Assembly: GCA_019637435.1 (NCBI GenBank)
Contig: JAHBVO010000001.1
Span: 1,054,001 to 1,118,000, forward strand
Length of the DNA stretch: 64,000 nt
Origin: Candidatus Obscuribacterales bacterium
GTDB lineage: Bacteria; Cyanobacteriota; Vampirovibrionia; Obscuribacterales; Obscuribacteraceae
Direction of reading: 5' to 3'
A program made the translations under genes and the position numbers. Positions within the stretch are counted from its first letter, which is position 1, and each line of letters opens with the position of its first letter. Of the stretch, positions 57,297 through 64,000 are shown piece by piece. Below the pieces are notes generated by a model. The model was not told the DNA's origin, ran no database searches, and saw nothing but the letters and a program-made list of their open reading frames with translations.

Positions 57297-58939
57297 TTCT
57301 GGCTCAACCTTTTCCGCTGTCGATTTTTCTTCTTCGGTTTCTTCGTTGGCTCTTTCGGCTGCGATTTCGATGAAGCTGCTGGAGTCACCGCCTTCGGTGT
57401 CGCAGCTTTGTCCGCTTTTGGAGCAAGCATACTTCGAATGGTGCCGATATTTATCACGAAGCACGCGATAATGGAAATCGCCAGCACTATGGTTAGAACC
57501 GTCATGCGAACAGCTGTCCGCTGTTCGCGTTTGAGTTCTCCCTGCAGCATCAGCTTGCTACCTTCCTCTTCTCTCTGCTGAAGCCGCTCCTGGTCAATAC
57601 CGTCCAGTTTGCCTGGACCAAAGGAGTTTTGCATTGACGATGTGCGCTTGATATGACGAATCTGATCCCTCTCTTTTACTGAAAGCATAAAGTCCTTATC
57701 TTCCAGCTCAACCGTAGCTACGGATTTTTCTTCCAGCATCTCAGGTGGTAGACTGTCGATTTGCATGCCACTGCGCACGGCCTCCAGCCAGTACTCGAAG
57801 GCAGCCTTCATTTGCGCTGCGCTTAGCCAGCGCCTGGCAGGATCGGTTTCAAGCGCTTTGAGAACGATCTGGTCAAGAATCTTAATTCCGGCGATATGCG
57901 GAACTGTTTCAATCATTGGCTGCGGCGAAACCGTCGGCGTGCAATGCGCGGTCATGATATCACGGACGGTGCCTTTGCAGTACGGCGGTTTACCGGTAAA
58001 CATCTCGTATGCCACAATGCCGAGCGAGTAGATGTCTGAACGCGGGCCCAGTTGTTTGGCACTGCACTGCTCCGGACTCATGTACATTGGTGAGCCGATA
58101 GCTTTACCGGTGAATGTGATACGCTCTTCGCCCTCCACTCTGGCAATTCCGAAGTCCAGAATTTTGACGATAATGTCGTCGCTATCATCTTCTTTGACAA
58201 GAACAATGTTGCTTGTTTTTAAATCACGGTGAATAACGCCGCTCATGTGCGCGTAGTTGAGCGCGTCACAAGCCTGAATCATGATGCTCGCGATATTTTC
58301 GGTTCCATCTATCCGTCCGATTGAGCGGATGATGTCGAGCAGGTTCAAACCTTTGATCCGCTCCATCACGAGGAAAAAATCACCCGTACTCGTCGCAATG
58401 AATTCCATGTATTCAACAATGTTTCTATGCTTCAGTCTCGAATGACTTCGCACTTCACGACCAAATCGCATGATGTCCTCGGCCGAGTTGATCTTCATCG
58501 ACTTCATCGCAACTAGCCGGTCGGTCGGCAAATGTTTAGCCAGATAAACTACCGCCATCCCGCCTTTGCCCAGGATATTCAGTATTTCGTAGCTGTCCTC
58601 CACGATCGAACCGATCAGTGGATCTTCAGCCCCTTGATTCGTTGCGGCTACCGAGCCGTCGTCTTTATTGGTCGCCGCGACGGTGCCGGGGACAATGTGC
58701 GTGCTGGTCCAGTAACGCTGAACTTCCGCCATGTCCTTGGGAATCAGACCCGCCCATGAGCCGGTAATCTGGAGTGTCGGCCCCGCTGCAGTCGCCGAAC
58801 CGGTTCGCTCACCCGTTCTTTCAAAAGCTAGCGATGCGTGAGGATCCGCATCGCGATGCTGGCTATCCGACCTCGGTCGGGCGTCGACGTTTAATTTTTC
58901 CGGGTCTTCCGAGGACATGGGTGAAGCCGATTGCGACAA
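57293..58939 (-). CDS. Membrane Ser/Thr protein kinase
   Basis: A 548-residue Hanks-type kinase. The start is TTG at 58939 or ATG at 58918. A disordered N-terminus (about 1-110) precedes the kinase domain (about 115-380), with ILGKGGMAVVYLAKH, VAMKSM, HRDLKTSN, DFG and SPMYMSPEQ. Note HRDLKTSN rather than the usual HRDLKPxN. A membrane segment lies near 485-508 (MTVLTIVLAISIIACFVINIG), followed by a Lys-rich tail of about 40 residues. Its stop overlaps the start of the TPR gene, so the pair is translationally coupled. Confidence 0.93.
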   Translation of the reverse strand: MSQSASPMSSEDPEKLNVDARPRSDSQHRDADPHASLAFERTGERTGSATAAGPTLQITGSWAGLIPKDMAEVQRYWTSTHIVPGTVAATNKDDGSVAATNQGAEDPLIGSIVEDSYEILNILGKGGMAVVYLAKHLPTDRLVAMKSMKINSAEDIMRFGREVRSHSRLKHRNIVEYMEFIATSTGDFFLVMERIKGLNLLDIIRSIGRIDGTENIASIMIQACDALNYAHMSGVIHRDLKTSNIVLVKEDDSDDIIVKILDFGIARVEGEERITFTGKAIGSPMYMSPEQCSAKQLGPRSDIYSLGIVAYEMFTGKPPYCKGTVRDIMTAHCTPTVSPQPMIETVPHIAGIKILDQIVLKALETDPARRWLSAAQMKAAFEYWLEAVRSGMQIDSLPPEMLEEKSVATVELEDKDFMLSVKERDQIRHIKRTSSMQNSFGPGKLDGIDQERLQQREEEGSKLMLQGELKREQRTAVRMTVLTIVLAISIIACFVINIGTIRSMLAPKADKAATPKAVTPAASSKSQPKEPTKKPKKKNRQRKRLSQK

Positions 58940-59104
58940 GGCATTCAGTGCCTATTTGCACTTATTTCAGTGTTTCAAAACCCCCCTTTTCGGGTGATAT
59001 TACAGTCGCCATTTGGCAACCAACACGAATTTTAGTCGATACGGTTGGTCCGGAAGTGGCATATTGGTTGAAGGAATACGGTGTGGTGAGAGGATGGAGA
59101 GCTT

Positions 59105-59782
59105 TTGGCGAAGGTCTTAGTTGTCGAGGACGATCGAGAATTAGCAGCTAATGTGCAGCGTTGGCTGGAATTTGACAAGCATGTAGTGGAAACCGCTCAC
59201 GACGGCAAGCAAGCGTCTGAGATGCTACGGTTCTACAAATACGACCTCATAATTCTCGACTGGGGGTTGCCGGAGGCAAGTGGCATCGACGTGCTTCGAG
59301 AGTTTCGGAAGTCCGGGGGCAACTCTCCGGTTTTATTCCTTACCGGAAAGGGAGCAGTTGAAGATAAGGAGATGGGCTTCAATACCGGAGCCGATGACTA
59401 TCTAACCAAGCCGTTCGACATGCGCGAATTGTCCGCACGTTGCAAGGCGATTTTGCGCAGACCAAACTCAATCGTCGGTGACGTTTTAGAACTGGAAGGC
59501 TTAAGCATTGATGTCTCATCTCATCGAGTTATTCGAGACGGTGAACCTATCAATGTTTCGCAGCAGGAGTTTGCGCTTCTGGAGTTTTTGGTGAGACATC
59601 AAGGTCAAGTGTTTGCACCGGAGGCGATACTAGATCGAGTATGGAAGTCCACGTCGGACTCGACACCGGCAGTGGTGCGCAGCCACATAAAGTCTCTTCG
59701 TAAGAAACTAGACGTGGAAGGTCGGCGCTCCTTTATCAAGAATGTTCACGGCGTGGGTTATTGCTTTGACAATGGCTCTTAG
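59105..59782 (+). CDS. Orphan OmpR-family response regulator
   Basis: A 225-residue regulator: receiver domain with Asp9/Asp10, phospho-accepting Asp52, Thr80 and Lys102, and a winged-helix domain ending NVHGVGYCFDNGS. The start is TTG at 59105, supported by GGAG about 9 bases upstream and by the exact receiver N-terminus. It has no kinase next to it; it is divergent from the Ser/Thr kinase gene and ends with a 4-bp overlap (TTAG) with the convergent secreted protein gene. Confidence 0.94.
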   Translation: MAKVLVVEDDRELAANVQRWLEFDKHVVETAHDGKQASEMLRFYKYDLIILDWGLPEASGIDVLREFRKSGGNSPVLFLTGKGAVEDKEMGFNTGADDYLTKPFDMRELSARCKAILRRPNSIVGDVLELEGLSIDVSSHRVIRDGEPINVSQQEFALLEFLVRHQGQVFAPEAILDRVWKSTSDSTPAVVRSHIKSLRKKLDVEGRRSFIKNVHGVGYCFDNGS

Positions 59783-60684
59783 GGCGATTTGCTAGTTCCG
59801 TTTTTAGGTTGCGAACCGGTCTTTGGCGTTTTAACCGGCGCTGGCTTTGCCGGTTTTTTCGGCGAGCCGATTTCCGGTTCGAACTCGATGAAATCGGTAA
59901 CCGCTTTCGAGTATTTGTTGTCTACCAGCGACATCATAGAGTTTTGCTTTATGCAGCCGTCCATCGGTTTGAACGAGATTGAATTGCCTGCAACTACTGA
60001 GATATTGGACGTTTTCAATCTGAGTGATTTTTCGTTCGGCATAACATTCTGCCAGAATAACGGTATCCCCGAGAGGTGGGGAATTCCGTACCAAACTGAT
60101 ATCAGCTCGAGTTGCATTTTGCTCGCTGGAATGGCACCGTCAGTGGTGACAAGTTCAATTACGCACTTCTTTGGTTGCGACCGATATCTGTAAAACCCGT
60201 CCGACTCGAGCGTGTTCCACTTTCGGTGTATAGCCGGTAATCCGCGAAAGTTCATGCGCTGTTCGGATGCTGCATGTTTTGGGTGCATGTAATTCTTCTC
60301 GGGAGGATCCAGGAAGAATCCCTCTTTCATCCAACGAGTGGCTGGTAGTTCGCACGAGTATTTTTTGCTCTTATTAGTCACCGTAGCCGACCAGTCAGGC
60401 GCGCGGGCGACGATTTCAAAAGAGCCTTGTGTCACTATTTTTATGCAGTCTTTGCCTAGATAGACGGTCGAAGCTGCTGAAGTCTGCCCGGGAAAGTAAT
60501 CTATTTTCCAGACCTTTTCAGTCGGCGTGACCGGCGTTTTTTTGTTCGCTCCTGCCGCAATCTCGGGCATCAGGGCTGCGCAAATTATGCCGGCAATTGC
60601 GAGGTTCACAATCCTAAATGCGCCACTAATTGAGACCGGGCGTTTGCCCGGCGCTGAAGTCTGTTCTTGAAGCAGCCTCTCCAT
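59779..60684 (-). CDS. Secreted protein of unknown function, 301 residues
   Basis: I do not recognise it. A hydrophobic signal segment (about 26-44, NLAIAGIICAALMPEIAAG) marks it as exported. The middle (about 55-265) looks beta-rich with regular Trp, Tyr and Phe spacing (WKIDYFPGQ, then FEIVARAPDWSATVTNK). The C-terminal 35 residues are Lys/Pro-rich and disordered. It converges on the orphan regulator gene with a 4-bp overlap. Confidence 0.75.
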   Translation of the reverse strand: MERLLQEQTSAPGKRPVSISGAFRIVNLAIAGIICAALMPEIAAGANKKTPVTPTEKVWKIDYFPGQTSAASTVYLGKDCIKIVTQGSFEIVARAPDWSATVTNKSKKYSCELPATRWMKEGFFLDPPEKNYMHPKHAASEQRMNFRGLPAIHRKWNTLESDGFYRYRSQPKKCVIELVTTDGAIPASKMQLELISVWYGIPHLSGIPLFWQNVMPNEKSLRLKTSNISVVAGNSISFKPMDGCIKQNSMMSLVDNKYSKAVTDFIEFEPEIGSPKKPAKPAPVKTPKTGSQPKNGTSKSP

Positions 60685-60780
60685 AAGAGCGTAAAACCGT
60701 CCAGCGGGCGGTGGTATCGAAAGTAGTGGCAGAGGGTTCCTACATGATGCTCAGGCTGATTGCACCATGAGAGATTTCGT

Positions 60781-62184
60781 TTATTCTTCCAGAACTTTTA
60801 TTCTGCCGGAGTTGGCGGCTTGAACTAGCAGCGCGTGATCGCGCTCCACCTGATCCGCGTATGCCAGAGCAAAGTCTGTGACAGCCTCATCAAATTCTTC
60901 GTTGTTTCCGAGATAACCTGAAATAACTGCTGAATCTCCGGAGCGCGCATGCGCGCGAGCGAGCGTCGCGCCCATTACTAGAGCCATCTCGGCCATTATT
61001 TTAGCGTCCCATAGTTCGGGCTCTAGTTTGATCTTCGAATCCTTCATCTGACGTATGTAGAAGTGCTTGTCGTCACCGCCAAAATCTGTCCAACCTAGAA
61101 AAATGTCACTGGCGGATTGGATGATACGCTGACCTTCTACAACGCGCTGACCGCGGTTTTCAAAAGTGCTTTTGCCTGCATATCTTTCGAGTACGGATTC
61201 TCGAGCCTCTTTCATTTGTAGAAAGAGGGGTTCATCATCCGGCGCAAGCATGAGAAGAACCATGCATGTTGTGCCAACGCTGCCGATTCCCACGACTTTG
61301 ATGGCGCAATCGACAAAGCGATAGCGACTGAACAATCTTCGTTTGTCTTCCTGGAGTGTGGTTTTATAAACTTCAAGCGCCTGTTCGACAGAGTCTTTGA
61401 AGGAGCTGCCCTTCTTATCCTCGACGTGATAGATGGTCGGAGGGCTGTCTTTGATTGTGTAATGGCTTCCGCTCTGCTTCTCGACAAGCTTCGGGAAATA
61501 GTATTCGCTGTTTCTCATTTTTGCTTTGCGCGCAACCTGTTCGCGCCTGGCTCGGAGGTCTGCGCTCGTTGTCGCGGCTATGACGTGCTGCCAATCGATG
61601 CGGTCATACCAGATATCGAGAATACTCATTCGTGCGTATTCTGCCATCTTCTCTCGATACGCTCGGAGGACGGCTTTGGATGCGGCTGCAGCTGCTTTGG
61701 GTTTTAAACCGTTTTCTCTCGCCGCTAAAATGAAACTCACTGTAAGGCGCTTCAAATCCCATTCCCAGGGGGCTGGTAGGGTTTCGTCAAAATCGTTGAT
61801 ATCAAATGACAGATTCCTTTCCGGTGTCGCAAATGCGCCGAAGTTCAGCAGATGGCAGTCACCGCAAGCCTGGACATAAACCTTGGTCGAGGGAGTGTGC
61901 TCCAGATCTGCAGCCATCAGCGCTGCCGCACCGCGGAAGAAGGTAAACGGCGATGCTTTCATGCGTCCCCAGCGCAGCGGCGTCAGTTCTGCTATGCGAC
62001 CGATATTTGACTCCTCGAGCAACTCCAGCGGATCCCTGCGCGAGGCCGGCACGATCCAGCCGGCATGACTGGATCTCGTTATGGAAGCGCGAAGGGTTTT
62101 ACCCCTGTCTTTGCGATTGTCACGAGGCGTTATCGTCGCATCGTGCAGCATCGCGGATTGCTTCTTCGAGTCGTCTGTCGCCAA
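60781..62184 (-). CDS. DUF2252-family protein
   Basis: A 467-residue protein of the DUF2252 family, a conserved kinase-like fold of unknown substrate. Landmarks: FFRGAAALMAADL, CGDCHLLNFGAFATPERN, DINDFDETLPAPWEWDLKRL and the downstream VGIGSVGTTCMVLLM. The start is TTG at 62184 with GGAGGTGG just upstream. The HxxN and DxND motifs resemble catalytic loops of aminoglycoside-phosphotransferase-like kinases. A promoter-like pair (TTGACT, 16 bases, TAGAAC) precedes it. Confidence 0.9.
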   Translation of the reverse strand: MATDDSKKQSAMLHDATITPRDNRKDRGKTLRASITRSSHAGWIVPASRRDPLELLEESNIGRIAELTPLRWGRMKASPFTFFRGAAALMAADLEHTPSTKVYVQACGDCHLLNFGAFATPERNLSFDINDFDETLPAPWEWDLKRLTVSFILAARENGLKPKAAAAASKAVLRAYREKMAEYARMSILDIWYDRIDWQHVIAATTSADLRARREQVARKAKMRNSEYYFPKLVEKQSGSHYTIKDSPPTIYHVEDKKGSSFKDSVEQALEVYKTTLQEDKRRLFSRYRFVDCAIKVVGIGSVGTTCMVLLMLAPDDEPLFLQMKEARESVLERYAGKSTFENRGQRVVEGQRIIQSASDIFLGWTDFGGDDKHFYIRQMKDSKIKLEPELWDAKIMAEMALVMGATLARAHARSGDSAVISGYLGNNEEFDEAVTDFALAYADQVERDHALLVQAANSGRIKVLEE

Positions 62185-62233
62185 TTGCCACCTCCACCTG
62201 CCGGGTTTCTACGGATTCTGCCGGTCACTCTAA

Positions 62234-62261
62234 GTTCTATCTATTAATACTACCCAGTCAA
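62234..62261 (-). promoter_or_regulatory. Candidate sigma-70 promoter of the DUF2252 gene
   Basis: On the minus strand, TTGACT (62261-62256) and TAGAAC (62239-62234) are 16 bases apart. It lies about 50 bp upstream of the TTG start and just after the terminator, so this gene can be transcribed on its own. Confidence 0.5.
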
Positions 62262-62284
62262 ACAATCAGACCATCATAAAAGCG

Positions 62285-62317
62285 CCAAAAAAGGATAGAG
62301 CCGCACATGGCGGCTCT
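62285..62317 (-). terminator. Intrinsic terminator, minus strand
   Basis: Read on the minus strand, an 8-bp stem (agagccgc and gcggctct; plus-strand arms 62310-62317 and 62297-62304) with a 5-base loop is followed by atccttttttgg. It separates the tad genes (or the short transcript described next) from the DUF2252 gene. Confidence 0.8.
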
Positions 62318-62492
62318 AATCTTGAGACTCGATTTCTTCGGATTGGATTTTGCAGATTCGCTGACGGCTTCGCAGTTGTGGCCGACGTCTAGCTACATCG
62401 TCATCGAATTTGTTTTGTCTTTCTCCTCTGAAAACGAGTACCAGGGCTGTTTGCTGTTTACGGAAATCTCTCGATTTGCATTTGCAGCTCGT
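62285..62492 (-). ncRNA. Putative small RNA between a Pho-box-like promoter and a terminator
   Basis: This is an inferred transcript of about 205 bases on the minus strand. It would start about 7 bases after the TATAGT hexamer (62504-62499) and end at the intrinsic terminator. I read all three frames: the only ATG starts give peptides of 7 and 3 residues without ribosome sites, so it does not look coding. No known RNA family was recognised. It could also be a leader whose read-through feeds the DUF2252 gene. Confidence 0.4.
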
Positions 62493-62498
62493 AGTTTC

Positions 62499-62552
62499 AC
62501 TATAAATTTCGACCGTGAAGTAAGAGTGAACTCAATGTGAAATCTGCGTGAA
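62499..62552 (-). promoter_or_regulatory. Four-unit 11-bp direct repeat (PhoB/OmpR-type box) with -10
   Basis: Minus-strand TTCAC occurs at 62552-62548, 62541-62537, 62530-62526 and 62519-62515, each exactly 11 bases apart. A TATAGT hexamer begins exactly 10 bases after the last unit, the position known for the -10 of PhoB-activated promoters. The unit TTCAC resembles the GTTCACC unit of actinobacterial PhoP boxes. The regulator in this organism is not known; the OmpR-family regulators encoded in this window are candidates. Confidence 0.6.
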
Positions 62553-62560
62553 GTAGCGAA

Positions 62561-63055
62561 TTAAGGAAGGACGAGATTGAAAGTTACGATCGGAAACGTA
62601 TACCGTTTGCGAAATGTCCAGGCGACATTGTTGCCTGACGCGTCCTGTCCGAAAACACTTCCGACGAAGGTAAGAGGCACCGGGGTCTTAACTCGGCATT
62701 CAGTCGTTATAGTCACCGTTGGGTTTCCTGCAGTTGGGTTGCCTCCAAAATCCTGGTATTGAAAATTGCCGGCACCGAGAATCAAAGTCGGATCAGAAAC
62801 AAAGTTTCCATCAGCTTTGTGAGTTTTCAAAATTGTGGTCGCCGCGTTTTGCGCAGCAGTTGGCGTTGATTGTTGTGCCGCCGCCCTGCAAGCGTCGCGA
62901 CAAGCGCGATCGTTAAGTTCGTATCCCAACATCAAAATCGTGACGTCGATCGCAAGAAAGGTAAGGACCAGTAGGAAAAGAGAACCGCAAGCTAATTCGA
63001 CAGCGGCCATTCCGTTCGCTCTGCGCTTTATGCTTTTGTGTTTCTTCAGTGACAT
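62561..63055 (-). CDS. TadE-like pilus assembly/secretion protein
   Basis: A 164-residue pseudopilin-like protein of the Tad system. The N-terminus has a basic stretch, then GMAAVELACGSLFLLVLTFL, matching the TadE pattern of a Gly, a conserved Glu and one hydrophobic segment (about 15-40). The rest is an extracytoplasmic domain with conserved Cys residues (RACRDACRAAA). It lies 90 bp downstream of a VWA-domain gene on the same strand, consistent with a TadE/TadG pair. Confidence 0.85.
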   Translation of the reverse strand: MSLKKHKSIKRRANGMAAVELACGSLFLLVLTFLAIDVTILMLGYELNDRACRDACRAAAQQSTPTAAQNAATTILKTHKADGNFVSDPTLILGAGNFQYQDFGGNPTAGNPTVTITTECRVKTPVPLTFVGSVFGQDASGNNVAWTFRKRYTFPIVTFNLVLP

Positions 63056-63145
63056 TGTTGCGTCCTCGATGCAAATTTTGTGGAGATACGATTGTGCCTG
63101 AGTTAACTCTGTGTATGGTGCGCGGGATTTCCGATTTGCTGCTTC

Positions 63146-64000
63146 CTAGTTTTCGATTGCGACTAGCTGAACTAATTGTCGTGCAATGTTCTCAAACGTA
63201 TATCGCAGGTTTGCTGTGCTCGTGACGAGGAAGAATTTGCCACCATTTCCTGCTATGTAGGAAACGCCGGGATTGCCTCCGCCTGGTGTGTAACTTTGAG
63301 TGATACCGTTCTGGTCTGTATAAGATACGGACTTGGAAGGATCGTCATTCAAAATATTGCACTCGCCAGGAATGATTGCGCTAGTTTGAGCAAGTCCAAT
63401 TGTGTAGATCGGCATACCTTCGTTTTTTATCTGTTGGGCAATCGAACGCGCATGGGACCACGGCGTGTTGCCGGAACCTGGTGCGGTTGGCTGTCCATCA
63501 GTGAAGAGGACTATGGCGCGTTTGGCGCCGGGACGTTTGTGTGCCACCAACATATCTTTTGCCTTGAGCAAGGCGTCTCCGATATTCGTACTTCCGTATG
63601 CCACCGTAGTCGGTATCACTCCCAGTATTTCTGTGTACTTGGTGGCTGTTTCGTTTAACGTAATGCCGGGTCTTGAATAGTTTGCGTTTCCGCCTGCGTA
63701 GCTGCTGGAGATGATCGGAGCGCCGATTGTTTCACCAGCGGTGGTGCCGGCATCGGTAGAAAAACTTACGAAACCGAAATGTGCTTCCGTATTGTTATTC
63801 ATAATCGTGAAGAAATCTTTGGCCGCATCTTGTGCATCGACCAGTGGTCTGCGTTTCTTCTTGGCGTTTGAATTGTAATCGGCTTGATATCCTGGTCTCG
63901 GTGAGACTCCTGAGAGTTCGCTGACAGTATTGAGGCGTGCGTTGTTGAAGGTCAAGGCATCTTCGAGATTGCCTCTTGCGGCCTCGACCACGGTTTCAAT
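63146..64000 (-). CDS. VWA-domain protein, TadG-like (N-terminus beyond window)
   Basis: The frame is open to the right edge, so only the C-terminal about 285 residues are seen. They contain the middle and end of a von Willebrand A domain: AHFGFVSFSTDAG, RAIVLFTDGQPTAPG with the metal-site Asp, GMPIYTIGLAQ and FLVTSTANLRYTFENIARQL. The N-terminal MIDAS segment DxSxS must lie outside the window. Such proteins in Tad clusters (TadG) link surface attachment to the secretion machine. A GTG at 63991 is not the true start. Confidence 0.85.
   Translation of the reverse strand: METVVEAARGNLEDALTFNNARLNTVSELSGVSPRPGYQADYNSNAKKKRRPLVDAQDAAKDFFTIMNNNTEAHFGFVSFSTDAGTTAGETIGAPIISSSYAGGNANYSRPGITLNETATKYTEILGVIPTTVAYGSTNIGDALLKAKDMLVAHKRPGAKRAIVLFTDGQPTAPGSGNTPWSHARSIAQQIKNEGMPIYTIGLAQTSAIIPGECNILNDDPSKSVSYTDQNGITQSYTPGGGNPGVSYIAGNGGKFFLVTSTANLRYTFENIARQLVQLVAIEN

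Noticed and set aside
57297..57464. Upstream extension of the secreted TPR protein into the kinase gene
   Set aside because: It would bury the signal peptide at residue 65; the GTGA overlap gives a normal start.
62307..62540. 77-residue ORF on the plus strand inside the region of the terminator and repeats
   Set aside because: It begins inside the terminator loop, has no ribosome site, and its sequence is not protein-like.
1..64000. tRNA, rRNA, CRISPR arrays, insertion sequences and phage genes
   Set aside because: I looked through intergenic stretches and found no cloverleaf, no spaced identical repeats and no transposase, integrase or phage structural motif.

Overview
The window is about 64 kb of a mid-GC bacterial chromosome with no tRNA, rRNA, CRISPR array or insertion sequence that I can see. 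The gene set is rich in Hanks-type Ser/Thr kinases (four), TPR proteins, OmpR-type response regulators and PAS histidine kinases. It also has a transaldolase/glucose-6-phosphate isomerase fusion, an archease-RtcB pair and Tad-type secretion genes. Together these best fit a non-photosynthetic cyanobacterial relative such as the Obscuribacterales/Melainabacteria. That placement is an inference from gene content and protein style, not a phylogenetic result.

Left part (1-16 kb): a phosphorelay protein (REC-Hpt-REC) runs off the left edge and overlaps an msrB-like gene by 4 bp (ATGA). It is followed by a Ser/Thr kinase with a DUF4388/PATAN-like domain, a secreted TPR protein, an HtrA-type protease, an aldose-epimerase-like protein, and a convergent pair made of a TPR membrane protein and a zinc-ribbon kinase-TPR protein. 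An alpha/beta hydrolase follows, preceded by a perfect 22-bp palindrome.

Middle part (16-41 kb): a large cytosolic PDZ protein; a leftward set (APC transporter, 960-residue leucine-rich-repeat protein, unknown 182-residue protein); a CPA1 antiporter; and a two-component pair whose regulator carries a polyglutamine tail. Then come sugar metabolism (tal-pgi fusion and glucokinase), a second CPA1 antiporter next to a POT peptide transporter, and a rightward archease-rtcB-trehalose synthase run.

Right part (41-64 kb): secreted proteins (subtilase, small TPR protein, SGNH-like protein, glycerophosphodiesterase) and a signalling block (response regulator, CHASE3-PAS-PAS kinase, a protein with four novel helical repeats, HAMP-PAS kinase). 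Next are an acyltransferase-3 protein, an M48 protease with a 27-residue membrane peptide gene just upstream, and two more Ser/Thr kinases, one overlapping a TPR gene by GTGA. The window ends with an orphan response regulator, a DUF2252 protein, and TadE and VWA genes at the right edge.

The most notable non-coding signal is near 62.3-62.55 kb on the minus strand. Four TTCAC units repeat with an exact 11-bp period, a TATAGT hexamer lies 10 bp downstream, and about 180 bp later there is an intrinsic terminator with no convincing ORF between. This looks like a PhoB/OmpR-family-controlled promoter for a small RNA or attenuated leader. Other candidates for something new are the four-repeat protein at 48.4 kb, the leucine-rich-repeat protein with a duplicated N-terminal module, the polyglutamine response regulator, and the kinase-TPR pairings.
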